A stretch of 64,000 nt of DNA, taken from the NCBI GenBank assembly GCA_963841845.1, contig CAWJEG010000005.1:372001-436000 (forward strand), written 5' to 3'. The number at the start of each line of letters is the position of its first letter. Position 1 is the stretch's first letter. Of the stretch, positions 16,562-25,919 are shown in pieces. Under the pieces are notes generated by a model that saw only the letters and a list, made by a program, of their open reading frames with translations, was not told where the DNA came from and did not search any database. Origin of the DNA: CAVVGZ01 sp963841845. Its GTDB lineage: Bacteria; Chloroflexota; Anaerolineae; Anaerolineales; Anaerolineaceae. The position numbers were made by a program, and so were the translations under genes.

Positions 16562-17500
16562 TTATCGTGTTACTTGGACAATTTTTGCTTTTTCTACCAG
16601 GCTATGCACGGTATCCAGTTCAAGGAAACCTGCCCCGCGCACCTGTGTATTGGCAGTACCACAGGCAATTCCCCAGCGGATCAGATCTGGAAGAGCTGCA
16701 TTTTCCAGCAGCGCTTTTGCAACCCCGGCCAGCAGGGAATCACCGCATCCTACCGTGTTTAGCACTCTATCGACGCTAACATTCCCGCTCCATACTTCAT
16801 TTCCATCCGTACCAATCATCCCCTCCGGACCGCGGCTGAGAGCAACATACGATATCCCTTTTTTCTGCAGCTCGATAATTGCCGCGACTTGTTTTTCCAG
16901 CGTATCCAGGGTACGCCCTAAATAATATCCTAACTCGTGCTGGTTAACTTTAACCATGTACGGCAGGGCATCAATTCCATAATCCAGGGCTGGACCGGAG
17001 CTGTCTATCAGGCTGTGTACTCCCTGTTGTTTGGCTGCAGTGATCATCCTCCCGTACACCCTGGCAAGGGTATCTGTCTGGCCGGAACCGCAAAGCAAGA
17101 CCAACGAAGTTTCCGGGAGCAGGCTGGTGAACTTATCCATTAAAGCTTCAATTTCAACATCCTCCACCTTCTGGCCTGGCTCATAAACGGCGTAGGTATA
17201 TCCGGTATCATCCTCCTGGATCAGAATGGAGGTGCGGGTATCCGCTTTGCATTCCACAAACTCGGTGCGTATGCCTTCCTTTCGCAGTTCTTCGGTGATG
17301 AACTTCCCGCTGTAGCCACCCTGGTAACCGGTTGCAATAGCCGGAACCTTGAGATGGGTCAAAGCCCTGGCAACATTATTTCCCTTGCCACCCCCATAAA
17401 TCATGGCAACAGTTGCCCGGGCAATCTCATCCGGAACCAGGCGCTTTACCCTGACTGCCTTATCAATGGCGGGATGTAATGTAACACATAATACGTTCAT
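16562..17500 (-). CDS. PfkB-family sugar-phosphate kinase (1-phosphofructokinase/tagatose-6-P kinase type)
   Basis: 312 residues, typical for FruK/LacC. N-terminus MNVLCVTLHPAIDKAVRV matches the FruK pattern; GGGKGNNVARALTHL is the substrate-binding PfkB signature 1; ALSRGPEGMIG and NTVGCGDSLLAGVA form signature 2, with the catalytic Asp in GCGDS (the usual residue before Gly-Asp is Ala, here Cys). It phosphorylates a ketose monophosphate to the bisphosphate before aldol cleavage. ATG at 17500 is preceded by CCGAGGAAATA. Co-transcribed with the aldolase downstream. It completes a plausible PTS - dehydrogenase - kinase - aldolase route. Confidence 0.9.
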   Translation of the reverse strand: MNVLCVTLHPAIDKAVRVKRLVPDEIARATVAMIYGGGKGNNVARALTHLKVPAIATGYQGGYSGKFITEELRKEGIRTEFVECKADTRTSILIQEDDTGYTYAVYEPGQKVEDVEIEALMDKFTSLLPETSLVLLCGSGQTDTLARVYGRMITAAKQQGVHSLIDSSGPALDYGIDALPYMVKVNQHELGYYLGRTLDTLEKQVAAIIELQKKGISYVALSRGPEGMIGTDGNEVWSGNVSVDRVLNTVGCGDSLLAGVAKALLENAALPDLIRWGIACGTANTQVRGAGFLELDTVHSLVEKAKIVQVTR

Positions 17501-17844
17501 TATTTCCTCGGCTTGATTTATCCTTAACCTTGAAAGGAGATCTGTTCAAATGAAACGTGAATTGGGATTCTTCCCCTTTTATTCGTTGCTCTATGTCATT
17601 ATATCAAATTTCACTACGCATCCTCACAAATTTGAAGGTAATCAAAATTCAAGCCTATCCGGAAGCAATCCAATAAAATGATTACAAGGTCCAATGGGTT
17701 ATCAAATGGTTCCAATTCTTATTTATCGGTTATCATTTACCGGATTTCTGATAACAAGATGCCATGTTCAATTGGCATATTTCATCCTTAAACAGGGATC
17801 AGGTCCAAAATAGTGATCAGATTTAATTGGAGAAATGTCAGCCC
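17501..17844. other. AT-rich divergent intergenic region
   Basis: About 340 bases between the divergent PfkB kinase and thioredoxin genes. Contains repeated AT-rich words (GGTTATCAAATGG, CGGTTATCATTTACCGG) that may be regulator sites, but no clean palindrome or RNA structure stood out. Confidence 0.35.
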
Positions 17845-18384
17845 ATGGATTACACTGCCTTCAAACTAGAAATTAATCAGAAAAAATTACCAACCATTGT
17901 AGAATTCTGGGCACCCTGGTGCGGCCCCTGTAAATCGATGGCTCCCAAACTTGAAAAAGTTAGCCAGGAGTTTGAAGGCCAGGTGGACCTCTGGAAGATC
18001 AACGCCGATGAAAATCCGGATATCCTGCGTTCCATGGGTATTATGGGCATCCCAGCCATGCTCGGGTTTTCGAATGGCGATGAACTTTTCCGAATCACTG
18101 GTGCATTAAACCCGGAGCAGATCTCGCAGGTCTTCTCTGCAGCCCAGGCACAGCAAAAATTAAAATCAAGCCTAACGGATAGAGCCCGGCTTTTCCGTAT
18201 GGTGACAGGATTAGCAATTATGCTGCTTGGCGGGTTCAGTGAATACAACCTTGTAATCTTGGTTGGGTTAGCCATTTCCTTCACTGCTGTAGCAGACCGC
18301 TGCCCGATATACCAGAGTCTGGTTTCACGACTGGGAAAATTACTCCAAAAATCTAAAAAAGAGAACCAGGAAACAAATGGCTGA
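17845..18384 (+). CDS. Thioredoxin domain fused to DUF2892 membrane domain
   Basis: 179 residues from ATG 17845 (GGAG at 17829 is rather far; an upstream in-frame TTG at 17827 is an alternative). Residues 1-105 are a thioredoxin fold with active site W25-CGPC-29 and the cis-proline in GIMGIPAML. Residues 115-165 form the DUF2892/YgaP-type two-helix membrane hairpin (DRARLFRMVTGLAIMLLGGF ... LAISFTAVADRCPIYQSL). The layout implies a membrane-tethered, cytoplasm-facing thioredoxin, perhaps serving sulfur or peroxide chemistry. Its 3' end overlaps the convergent mntP gene by 32 bases. Confidence 0.85.
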   Translation: MDYTAFKLEINQKKLPTIVEFWAPWCGPCKSMAPKLEKVSQEFEGQVDLWKINADENPDILRSMGIMGIPAMLGFSNGDELFRITGALNPEQISQVFSAAQAQQKLKSSLTDRARLFRMVTGLAIMLLGGFSEYNLVILVGLAISFTAVADRCPIYQSLVSRLGKLLQKSKKENQETNG

Positions 18385-18926
18385 TCAATATCCTGGAACC
18401 TATAAATATCAGGATGAAACCGCCGATAATTTCCATCCGGCTGCCAAATTTCTCGCTGAGGGTATGACCAAGGATCACCCCCCCGATAGACATGGCAAAC
18501 GAAACCAGTCCAATCAACAGGCTGGCATACAGGATATTCACCTCTAATAATCCCAGGCTCAGGCCTACTGCCAGAGCATCAATACTTGTGGCCACGCTTA
18601 ATAGGACCATGAACCTGCCGCGAGTTGGATCAGCAGCCGGTTTATGTGAGTCCGGCTTAATACCATTGATAACCATGCGGATTCCTACCCAAACCAATAA
18701 GCCCGAAGGCAATCCAGTGATCAAACTGGGAGATTTGGCGGACAACAGTCGTTCCCATCACCCATCCAAGCAGTGCCATCAAGCCCTGGAACAAACCAAA
18801 ATGGAATGAAAGCCGAAACATCGATCTGCTGTTCTTCTCAGCCTGGGATCCCCCCACCCCCAGCGAAACTGAAAAACAGTCCATGCCTAATGCAATTGCA
18901 ACAATAAATAATGCCTGAATTTCCAT
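18353..18926 (-). CDS. mntP: MntP-type manganese efflux pump (one frameshift)
   Basis: About 190 residues after repair, six membrane helices, MntP/YebN family. N-terminal MEIQALFIVAIALGMDCFSVSLGVG carries the conserved AxxMDxFxVS motif; the second half repeats it as SVATSIDALAVGLSLGLL, the internal duplication typical of the family. The frame breaks near 18688 (one extra G in TTGGGTAGG; corrected reading FGLIGLVGIRMVINGIK). It exports Mn2+ across the inner membrane. The 350 bases upstream were examined for a yybP-ykoY manganese riboswitch, commonly placed before mntP; no convincing match was seen. Confidence 0.88.
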
Positions 18927-19270
18927 AATTATGTAAAGTGGACAAAAAGCATTTTACTGGCGCCTGTGGCGCCGCTGCTAGATTTTACATCCATTGAGAA
19001 TAATTTTCCTGGGGACAAACGTCATAAGATTTAGATGATTAGACCCCTCAAACACGATGAACCCGGTATTATTCCCCGGAATGTTAACCTCAATGATATT
19101 TAGGTAAAACTGGGGATGAGTATATAATGCTCTGGATTGCGGTGACAACTATTGGAGTAAAAATTACTTTATGAACCGTTTGATGTTGGATTTTGGACAG
19201 CCCTGCAAATTGTCTGTTTAGGCGGAGTCTTAATCAATGCAGTCTCTCACCAGGTATATAGAGATTTTGT
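18927..19270. other. Intergenic region upstream of mntP
   Basis: About 340 bases between mntP and the dynamin-like gene (both on minus). Contains GGCGCC-TGT-GGCGCC (about 18960-18974), which can fold back, but no recognised riboswitch core, gene or T-tract terminator. Confidence 0.35.
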
Positions 19271-20998
19271 TTATCCCGCTTCCACCTGTATTTTCAAATC
19301 CTTAAGGCGGGTTTGGATCATCCCTATTTCAGAATTCGCTTCGATTAATTTCTGATGCTCTGTACGGACAAACCGGGAATAAGGGGTAATTGCTTTCTGG
19401 ATATGCTCCAGGCTGCGCTGGATTTCCTTCTGGAATTCACCATCCAGGGACTGGACCAGCTGCAGGCGCATTTCTGAAATTTTTTTGCTCATTTCCTTGT
19501 TTGCCTGGCGTTTGCGCGCTGGAATCACCAGCAAACCAAGCACCGCCAACATACTTGCCAACAGCACACCGGTCACATCTGCAGCAACTGTTGTGGCCAG
19601 GGTAGCGATCAGCGCCCCCAATCCAATCGCCCCAACTTCCAGCACTGCAGTTGCCGCTACTGCTGTCTGGGCACTTTCAGCAATTTTGCGGGCTTCCTTT
19701 TCTTTATCATAGGAATCCACCACCCGGCTTGACTCATTCCCTACAGCATCAATGAGCTTTTCCCGGTTGTAATCAAAATTGCCAATGCTGGTATCCCCTA
19801 CCAAATAGTCTTTATGTTTAATGCGTCGTTCCTCCAGACTCTGGCGCATGGCATACCACTGCTGAAAGTTGTTTTCCACCATCCAGTCGATTAATTCATT
19901 GACTTTATTCTCAATCTGCTTGGGAACATCTGCAACAACCCGTTTCTCAAAAACACGCTGGATGTGGTCTTTATCGATCAACTCAAGCAGGTGCAGGAGC
20001 TGCATTTTTTCCTCGAAAAATTCCTGGCCGCGTTTTTCCATTTGCAGGAGTACATTCTCAATATCCGCCATGCGGAACTTAAAATCCTCCATCATGTCGG
20101 TTTCATATACCTTGAGCTGTCGTTCAAGGCTGTCTAAAACCGATAGGTCTTCACCCAGTAAATTGATACGACCCTCGGCAACTCTTAGATACCGGTCCGC
20201 CAGGTGCAGACCAACACCCAGAGGATTTAATAATTTGAGGGTCAGTTTGCTTTCGTCATCCAGGTTGGAACGGATATAGTCTTCCAGTTCTTGAAAGCGG
20301 CTTTCCTTCCACAATGCCGGTTCACCGGTTTTTGCCTTCAGCGCCTTCCGGGCGCTCACCGGGAAGATTTCCGGTGTGATCCCTAAAAGTGAATTAACAT
20401 TTAGGCGGATGAAGGATTCAATTTTTTCCAGATCTGTATCTGCCTGGAGGATATCCACCTTGTTAATTACCACGACCACCTTTTTACCCCAATCGCGCAC
20501 CTTTTCGAGAAAGGCGCGTTCACTCTCGGTGAATGGGCGGTCTGCTGAGGTGACAAATAAAACCATATCAGAGCGCGGCACAAACTGGTTGGTCAGAATT
20601 TCATGTTCCCGGATGATTGCATTTGTTCCCGGAGTGTCCACAATGCTGACATCTTTCAACAGGTCAACAGGCGCATAAACGAGGAGAATATTATCTTCCA
20701 AACCCGTCCGGCGCATCGATTCACCGTAGCGCACCACATTGATCTGGGATGTGGTAGGGGTCACCCCGTCTTCCAGCAGTCTCTCTCCCAGCAACGCATT
20801 AATCAGGACACTTTTCCCTGAATTAAATTCACCCACCACAACCAGCAGCAAGAAATCATCGGCCTGGAGAATTGATTTTTTTAGTGTGTCCTTATCTTCC
20901 GCAGTCATCCCAAAGCGGTCCAGAGCATCCATCAACTGGCTGAGGGTCACCCGCTCTGCGTTGAGCATGGTTTCTTGTTGTTCTGTTAGAATTTTCAT
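19271..20998 (-). CDS. Bacterial dynamin-like GTPase with C-terminal membrane segment
   Basis: 575 residues from ATG 20998 (GGGAGA ten bases upstream on minus; a longer frame reaches 21064 without a better site). Dynamin-family GTPase: G1 P-loop GEFNSGKS (residues 56-63), switch threonines in TPTTSQ, G3 DTPG, G4 NKVD. A helical stalk follows (EDLSVLDSLERQLKVYE ... ), then a hydrophobic hairpin near residues 445-495 (VLEVGAIGLGALIATLATTV ... GVLLASMLAVLGLLVIP) and a final coiled coil. Such proteins remodel or protect membranes (BDLP, LeoA, DynA). Encoded alone rather than as the usual tandem pair. Confidence 0.88.
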   Translation of the reverse strand: MKILTEQQETMLNAERVTLSQLMDALDRFGMTAEDKDTLKKSILQADDFLLLVVVGEFNSGKSVLINALLGERLLEDGVTPTTSQINVVRYGESMRRTGLEDNILLVYAPVDLLKDVSIVDTPGTNAIIREHEILTNQFVPRSDMVLFVTSADRPFTESERAFLEKVRDWGKKVVVVINKVDILQADTDLEKIESFIRLNVNSLLGITPEIFPVSARKALKAKTGEPALWKESRFQELEDYIRSNLDDESKLTLKLLNPLGVGLHLADRYLRVAEGRINLLGEDLSVLDSLERQLKVYETDMMEDFKFRMADIENVLLQMEKRGQEFFEEKMQLLHLLELIDKDHIQRVFEKRVVADVPKQIENKVNELIDWMVENNFQQWYAMRQSLEERRIKHKDYLVGDTSIGNFDYNREKLIDAVGNESSRVVDSYDKEKEARKIAESAQTAVAATAVLEVGAIGLGALIATLATTVAADVTGVLLASMLAVLGLLVIPARKRQANKEMSKKISEMRLQLVQSLDGEFQKEIQRSLEHIQKAITPYSRFVRTEHQKLIEANSEIGMIQTRLKDLKIQVEAG

Positions 20999-21228
20999 CA
21001 CTTCATTCTCCCTGATGAAAAGTGCTTTGCCTTCATTCCATAAGTATAGAGGAGAGATCCCCATTTGTAAATGCAGTTATGCTTGGTGCGGGATTAGTCC
21101 ATTGCATTTCTCAAAAATAAATCAGACAAGGTCTTGAGATGATTGCCGTTTTTTTTGATGCTTCTTAGAAATCCCGCATGTCCCCATCTATTTTGCATTC
21201 CGCACAAATTTCTAATAAGATTAATACC

Positions 21229-22939
21229 ATGAATGGTCAAATTCAAAAAACGATCGTTATCTGGGGTGCCGGGCGAATTGGGCGTGGCTTTATTGCAGAC
21301 CTCTTTCAATCTGCCGGATATGGTCTGGTTTTTATTGACGAATCGGCGTCCCTGGTTTATCAACTTTGTAAAGCCGGCCGATATACCATTGTGCGGGCTC
21401 CCGATGCCAGTACCAGGCAGGATATCACCATTCAATCCTATCTTGCATTGCATACCAGCCAATCCGCCCAAATTGAACAGGCTGTCATTGCCGCAGACAT
21501 CATGGCGGTTGCAGTTTACCCGAAATCTTTTCCGCAAGCTGCCAGGCAGTTATCCACTCACCTTGAAAAACGGTTCCAAATCCAATAAAAATACACCGCT
21601 GAATATCCTTGTATGCACAAATCTTTGCGATGCTGCATCGGTATTCTCTGCTGAACTTGAAAAAGCCTTAACCGCCCCGGTATTCGATGCTGTGAAACCC
21701 GCTTCTGGGAATTATCGACACGGTAATCATTCGTTTCGCTTCAGAAAGCCCGGTTGATGACCCGCTGCTGGTCTGGACAAATGGATTTGCCGAACTTCCG
21801 GTAAATTCCCGGGCATTCAAAGGGAACATTCCCGACCTGAATTTCTTCCGGCTGGTAACCGATATGCAATTGAGGAGATGCGCAAGCTCTACACCTACAA
21901 TATGCTGCATACGCTGCTGGCTTATCACGGTTATCAACATCAATGTCAATTCCTCCGGGATTGTCTCGAAATTGAAAATATCCGCAAGGAAGGCCAGGCC
22001 GCATTACAGGAAACCAGCCAGATTCTACAGAAAGAAGCCGGTTTTTCCCGGGAAGATATGGACATCTGGAATGCTCAAGTCTGGGAACAAACCAACAGCC
22101 CGGTCCTGGGTGGGCCGGTTATCCGCATGGGTGGTGAACCGCTCCGCAAGTTGTCACGCCGAGACCGGCTGGTTGGACCGGCTCTGCTTGCCAGGCAGCA
22201 CGGCTTATCCAACCGGCATCTCGTTAATGGAATTGCTGCTGGATTTCATTTCAATCCAGCCCAGGATGCAGAAGCAATCGATATTCAGAAAATGATTCAA
22301 GACCTGGGCATTCGCAGAACTGTAAAAGCTGTCTGCCAGCTGTCCGATGATGACCGGGACCTCCTTGACCAGATTGTTCTTGCTTACCATCGCTACCCCC
22401 TTGAACTTCACTGGCAGGAGAATGCCAGGAAAGCCTATTGGCTTGCCTTCGAATATGAAAAAAAATACCGGGGTTGTGGACAGTGTGTGGTTGCTTCCCT
22501 GTTGGAAACAATCAATAGGTTTGATGAGCAGGTTTTTGATTCTGCTACAGCCCTCTCCGGTGGGGTAGGTAATGCCGGTGATGCCACCTGCTCTGCCTAT
22601 CTTGGATCTGTCCTTGTTTTTGGGATGCTGTATCCACGCCGGCGTGACTACTTTGACGGTGACCGGGAAAACAAATACCGCACCTTCTATATGGCTCAAA
22701 GACAACGCCTGAACTTTCTAAATGAATATGGCTCCATTACCTGCCAGGATATTCACCGCCACAAATATGGACGGTCTTTCAATCTTATGGATCCCAACCA
22801 GCGCCAGCCTTTTGAAGATGCCGGCGCTCATGGAGATTTTGGCTGTACCCTTGTAACGGCAAAAGCTGCCCGTTGGGCTGTCGAGATTATCGCGGAGGAA
22901 TTAATCCTGGATCAAATCAAGCTTCTGGAGGAAACATGA
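21229..22939 (+). CDS. Mannitol-1-phosphate 5-dehydrogenase-like protein fused to a C_GCAxxG_C_C-like domain (three frameshifts)
   Basis: Reconstructed from four frame segments (breaks near 21556 and 21698, each one extra T; near 21874 one missing base). N-terminus has the Rossmann motif VIWGAGRIGRGFIADLFQSAGYGLVFID; the middle matches MtlD-like polyol-phosphate dehydrogenases (NILVCTNLCDAASVF, YTYNMLHTLLAYHGY). From about 22470 the single open frame continues into GCGQCVVASLLETINRFDE ... ALSGGVGNAGDATCSAYLGSVLVFGM, the pattern of the C_GCAxxG_C_C family of putative redox proteins, then about 100 further residues. The junction lies inside one uninterrupted frame (21878-22939), so the fusion does not depend on frameshift repair. 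It overlaps the next gene by ATGA. The role is unknown: a polyol-phosphate oxidase with a redox-relay domain is possible. Confidence 0.75.
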
Positions 22940-23268
22940 GTAAAGGAATTTCTAAAACAATTCCAAAAGAGGAAGGGCAGCTGGCACTGGTAATGCTTTA
23001 TGGAGGGACAGCAGGTGAATATGAATTCCACATGGCCGGGGAACCCAGCCGGCTGAAAACCGGGGATTACGTCTATACCATCTTTAACGACCGGTTGGTC
23101 GGACGCTGCAAAATTATCCGCATCACCGGCGGGGCAGTCAACCCCGACTCGGGCAAACCGCGCACTCTGGTTATTGTGTCCACACCGGGAGAATCATTAA
23201 CCCGGCCAATTCCTTTTAAGGGGCACCGCGGGACACACTACTATGATGGGTCGGGCTGGCCTCAATAA
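22936..23268 (+). CDS. Small hypothetical protein, translationally coupled
   Basis: 110 residues; ATG overlaps the stop of the preceding gene (ATGA) and is preceded by GGAGG at 22927-22931. Soluble, beta-rich composition (GDYVYTIFNDRLVGRCKIIRITGGAVN, TLVIVSTPG), no signal or membrane segment. The tight overlap says it is made in stoichiometry with the dehydrogenase fusion, so it may be a partner. No family recognised. Confidence 0.7.
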   Translation: MSKGISKTIPKEEGQLALVMLYGGTAGEYEFHMAGEPSRLKTGDYVYTIFNDRLVGRCKIIRITGGAVNPDSGKPRTLVIVSTPGESLTRPIPFKGHRGTHYYDGSGWPQ

Positions 23269-23428
23269 GTATCCATTTTCCACATCCATATCTCATTGTT
23301 TTTCATACCGGTTCATCCTTCTCAGGGTCACAATAAATTGTCCAGGTAAGGCATATTCTCGCGGGGTGTAATTAGGCCAGGGGGTATATATTCATACGCT
23401 TTTCGGGTGGATATAATTAGAAAAAAGG

Positions 23429-24460
23429 ATGCAGGTTCCCTGTATAATGGGCGATCAAACGATTAATCAGGCTCTTCCAACAATGAAGGAGCTCAACACA
23501 ATGCTGGCTCCTTATCAAAAATCGGATGACCGCTATAGTATGCTGCAGATGTCGTCAAGCCTGTTCCTGTATATCCTTTTATGGATTCTGATGGCTTTAA
23601 GCCTGCAGGTCTCATACCTGCTCACCCTGGCACTTTCGGTAATTGCAGCCGGTTTCCTGGTTCGTGTCTTCATATTCTTTCATGACTGCGGGCATAATTC
23701 ATTTTTTTCTTCTTTACAAGCCAATAAAATTGCCGGATTCTTCCTGGGTGTGCTGGTATTTACCCCCAGCCTGCAGTGGTGGCACAGTCATTCTATTCAT
23801 CACGCCTCCAGCGGCAACCTGGATAAACGCGGTATAGGGGATGTGGATACTATGACCGTCAGCGAATTTCGGAACAGCACCCCCATTAAGCAAGCATGGT
23901 ACCGCTTTTTCCGCCATCCATTTACCCTGCTGGTGCTGGGACCATTCTTTTCATTTATCCTTTTACAGCGATTGCCTCTCCCTGCATTTGGAAAAAAAGA
24001 GAACCTCAACGTTCTCTGGACGAATCTTACCATCGTGGCCCTGGGTACAGTCATCAGCCTGGTTATCGGATTCAAAGCCTACCTCATGATACAACTCCCG
24101 GTAATGTTAATCGCCGGGTCAGCCGGGATCTGGCTGTTTTATGTCCAACACCAGTTTGCCGGTGTTTATTGGGCGCGGAAAAAGGACTGGAATTATGTTT
24201 CCTCAGCCTTGTTGGGCGCCTCTTATTACAAACTTCCAAAGATACTGCAATATATCAGCGGCAGCATCGGGTTTCACCAGATCCATCATCTCAGCCCGCG
24301 CATCCCCAACTATAAGCTCTCTGCAGCTTATCATGCCAGTCCAGTCATCCAGAAATGGTCTCAAGGGATCAGTCTTCGGGAAAGCCTGGGCTGCGCCGGC
24401 TTAAAATTATGGGATGAGGATAAAGAGCTGTTGGTTGGATTTAACAACCTTCGCACATAA
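23429..24460 (+). CDS. Membrane fatty acid desaturase
   Basis: Up to 343 residues, acyl-lipid (omega-6/delta-12-like) desaturase. Three histidine boxes: HDCGH, HSHSIHH, and HQIHH, which bind the diiron centre; about four to six membrane segments surround them. It introduces a double bond into membrane lipid acyl chains and needs O2 and an electron donor. Start uncertain: ATG 23429, 23447 and 23483 are all possible; TATAAT boxes at 23412-23417 and 23443-23448 make the upstream ATGs close to, or upstream of, the transcription start. Encoded alone. Presence of an oxygen-dependent enzyme suggests the organism meets oxygen. Confidence 0.9.
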   Translation: MQVPCIMGDQTINQALPTMKELNTMLAPYQKSDDRYSMLQMSSSLFLYILLWILMALSLQVSYLLTLALSVIAAGFLVRVFIFFHDCGHNSFFSSLQANKIAGFFLGVLVFTPSLQWWHSHSIHHASSGNLDKRGIGDVDTMTVSEFRNSTPIKQAWYRFFRHPFTLLVLGPFFSFILLQRLPLPAFGKKENLNVLWTNLTIVALGTVISLVIGFKAYLMIQLPVMLIAGSAGIWLFYVQHQFAGVYWARKKDWNYVSSALLGASYYKLPKILQYISGSIGFHQIHHLSPRIPNYKLSAAYHASPVIQKWSQGISLRESLGCAGLKLWDEDKELLVGFNNLRT

Positions 24461-24509
24461 ATCCATTATTAGTAAATTTAACTCCAACTTAGCGGCAATA
24501 CACCATCAA

Positions 24510-25793
24510 TCATGTAACTTTAGAATGGTCACTGGAATAGCACCGGTAAATCTCTTTATCCAGGATATCCTTGATGCGGGACATAGCCCGGTTTATATCC
24601 ACAAAACGTGTGTAAAGTGGAGCAATTCCCAGGCGGATGTTGTTGGGTGCGCGGAAATCAGGAATTACCTTAATTCCCCCATCTGGAGCATCAATCAATG
24701 CCCGGTTGATGCGGTAACCTTCCGGGTGCTGCAGGGAAACATGCGAGCCGCGCTGCCCGGCATCTGCCGGCGAACCCAGCTTGAAGCCCAGCGGGTATAG
24801 CCAATTTTCTGCCAGGTAAATTAAATACTCGCCTTGCAGTATGCTTTTTTCCCGGATTCGGTTGATCCCGGCTTCCAGCATCAGGTCAACACCCGGCTCG
24901 ATGGCTTTCATAGCCAGGATGGGCGGTGTACCGGCTCGAAATCCTGCGATGCCTTCCGCTGGAGTAAATTCAAGGTCAAATGCAAACATATCCCTGGCAG
25001 CAAACCAACCCCACAATGGCGTATGGAGTTTTTCCTGCAGGTCGCGGCGGATGTAAAGGTAGGCCGGGGCTCCGGGACCGCCATTGAGGTATTTATAGGT
25101 ACAGCCAACTGCCAGGTCGACTCCACAGGCGTTCAATTCAAGCGGGACGGCTCCGGCTGAATGGCTTAAATCCCACAACATGAACGCCCCAGCCTGGTGG
25201 GCAAGTTTTGTAACGTGCTCCATATCGTACATATAGGCACTCTTAAACGCCACGTGAGTCAAGCAAACCAATCCCGTTTGTTTATCGATTGCGTTTGCCA
25301 CCGCATCAATTGGTATGGAAATTCCATCCTGGGATTTAACCAGGTCCAGGGTGTGTTTCTTTCCGAGCAGGTCGATTACGCCCTGGAGAATGTATAAATC
25401 AGTGGGGAAGTTGAATACATCACTGACAATCTTTTTCCTATCCGTATTATGCTGCAGGGCAGCTACAGCCAGCTTAAACAGATTGATGGAGGTTGAGTCA
25501 GTCACCAGCACTTCATCCGGCTGTGCCCCAATCAGCCTGGCTATCTTTGCCCCAAGCTGCATGGAATAATCAATCCAGCCGTCGTTCCAGGCTCGAATGA
25601 GCCGTTCCCCCCATTCGTATTGAACAACCTTTTGCATTTTTTTGGCACTTTCGATTGGCAGCCTTCCCAGGGAATTCCCATCCAGATAGATCAAGTCATC
25701 GTCAGTGATCGTAAAACGGGAACGAAAATGGGCCAGCTCATCCAGCCGGTCAAGTTCTTCAGCATATCCGTAGCTTGTATTTGGAAAAATCAT
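24510..25793 (-). CDS. kynU: Kynureninase
   Basis: 427 residues from ATG 25793 (GGAGGAAT upstream on minus). PLP-dependent fold-type I enzyme that splits kynurenine to anthranilate and alanine. Motifs: FRSRFTITDDDLIYLDGNSLGRLP at the N-terminus, WDLSHSAGAVPLELNACGVDLAVGCTYKYLNGGPGAPAYLYI containing the cofactor Asp and the Schiff-base lysine (in TYKYLNGGPG), and RAGTPPILAM. No tryptophan dioxygenase or formamidase gene lies nearby, so it may salvage external kynurenine. It diverges from a PadR regulator across a palindromic operator, hinting at control by that regulator. Confidence 0.93.
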   Translation of the reverse strand: MIFPNTSYGYAEELDRLDELAHFRSRFTITDDDLIYLDGNSLGRLPIESAKKMQKVVQYEWGERLIRAWNDGWIDYSMQLGAKIARLIGAQPDEVLVTDSTSINLFKLAVAALQHNTDRKKIVSDVFNFPTDLYILQGVIDLLGKKHTLDLVKSQDGISIPIDAVANAIDKQTGLVCLTHVAFKSAYMYDMEHVTKLAHQAGAFMLWDLSHSAGAVPLELNACGVDLAVGCTYKYLNGGPGAPAYLYIRRDLQEKLHTPLWGWFAARDMFAFDLEFTPAEGIAGFRAGTPPILAMKAIEPGVDLMLEAGINRIREKSILQGEYLIYLAENWLYPLGFKLGSPADAGQRGSHVSLQHPEGYRINRALIDAPDGGIKVIPDFRAPNNIRLGIAPLYTRFVDINRAMSRIKDILDKEIYRCYSSDHSKVT

Positions 25794-25919
25794 ACCTGGA
25801 TTCCTCCGACCTTTCTTTGGCATATGTATTCAGAGTAATCATAATATTTATTGAATTTTTATGGTAATGGATTGCTGGAAAATTCGTTCCTCTTAGAATA
25901 TTTTCGGAAATTTGGGGTA

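Noticed and set aside
18927..19270. Possible yybP-ykoY manganese riboswitch before mntP
   Set aside because: The conserved core was not found on reading the minus strand; only a GGCGCC fold-back is present.
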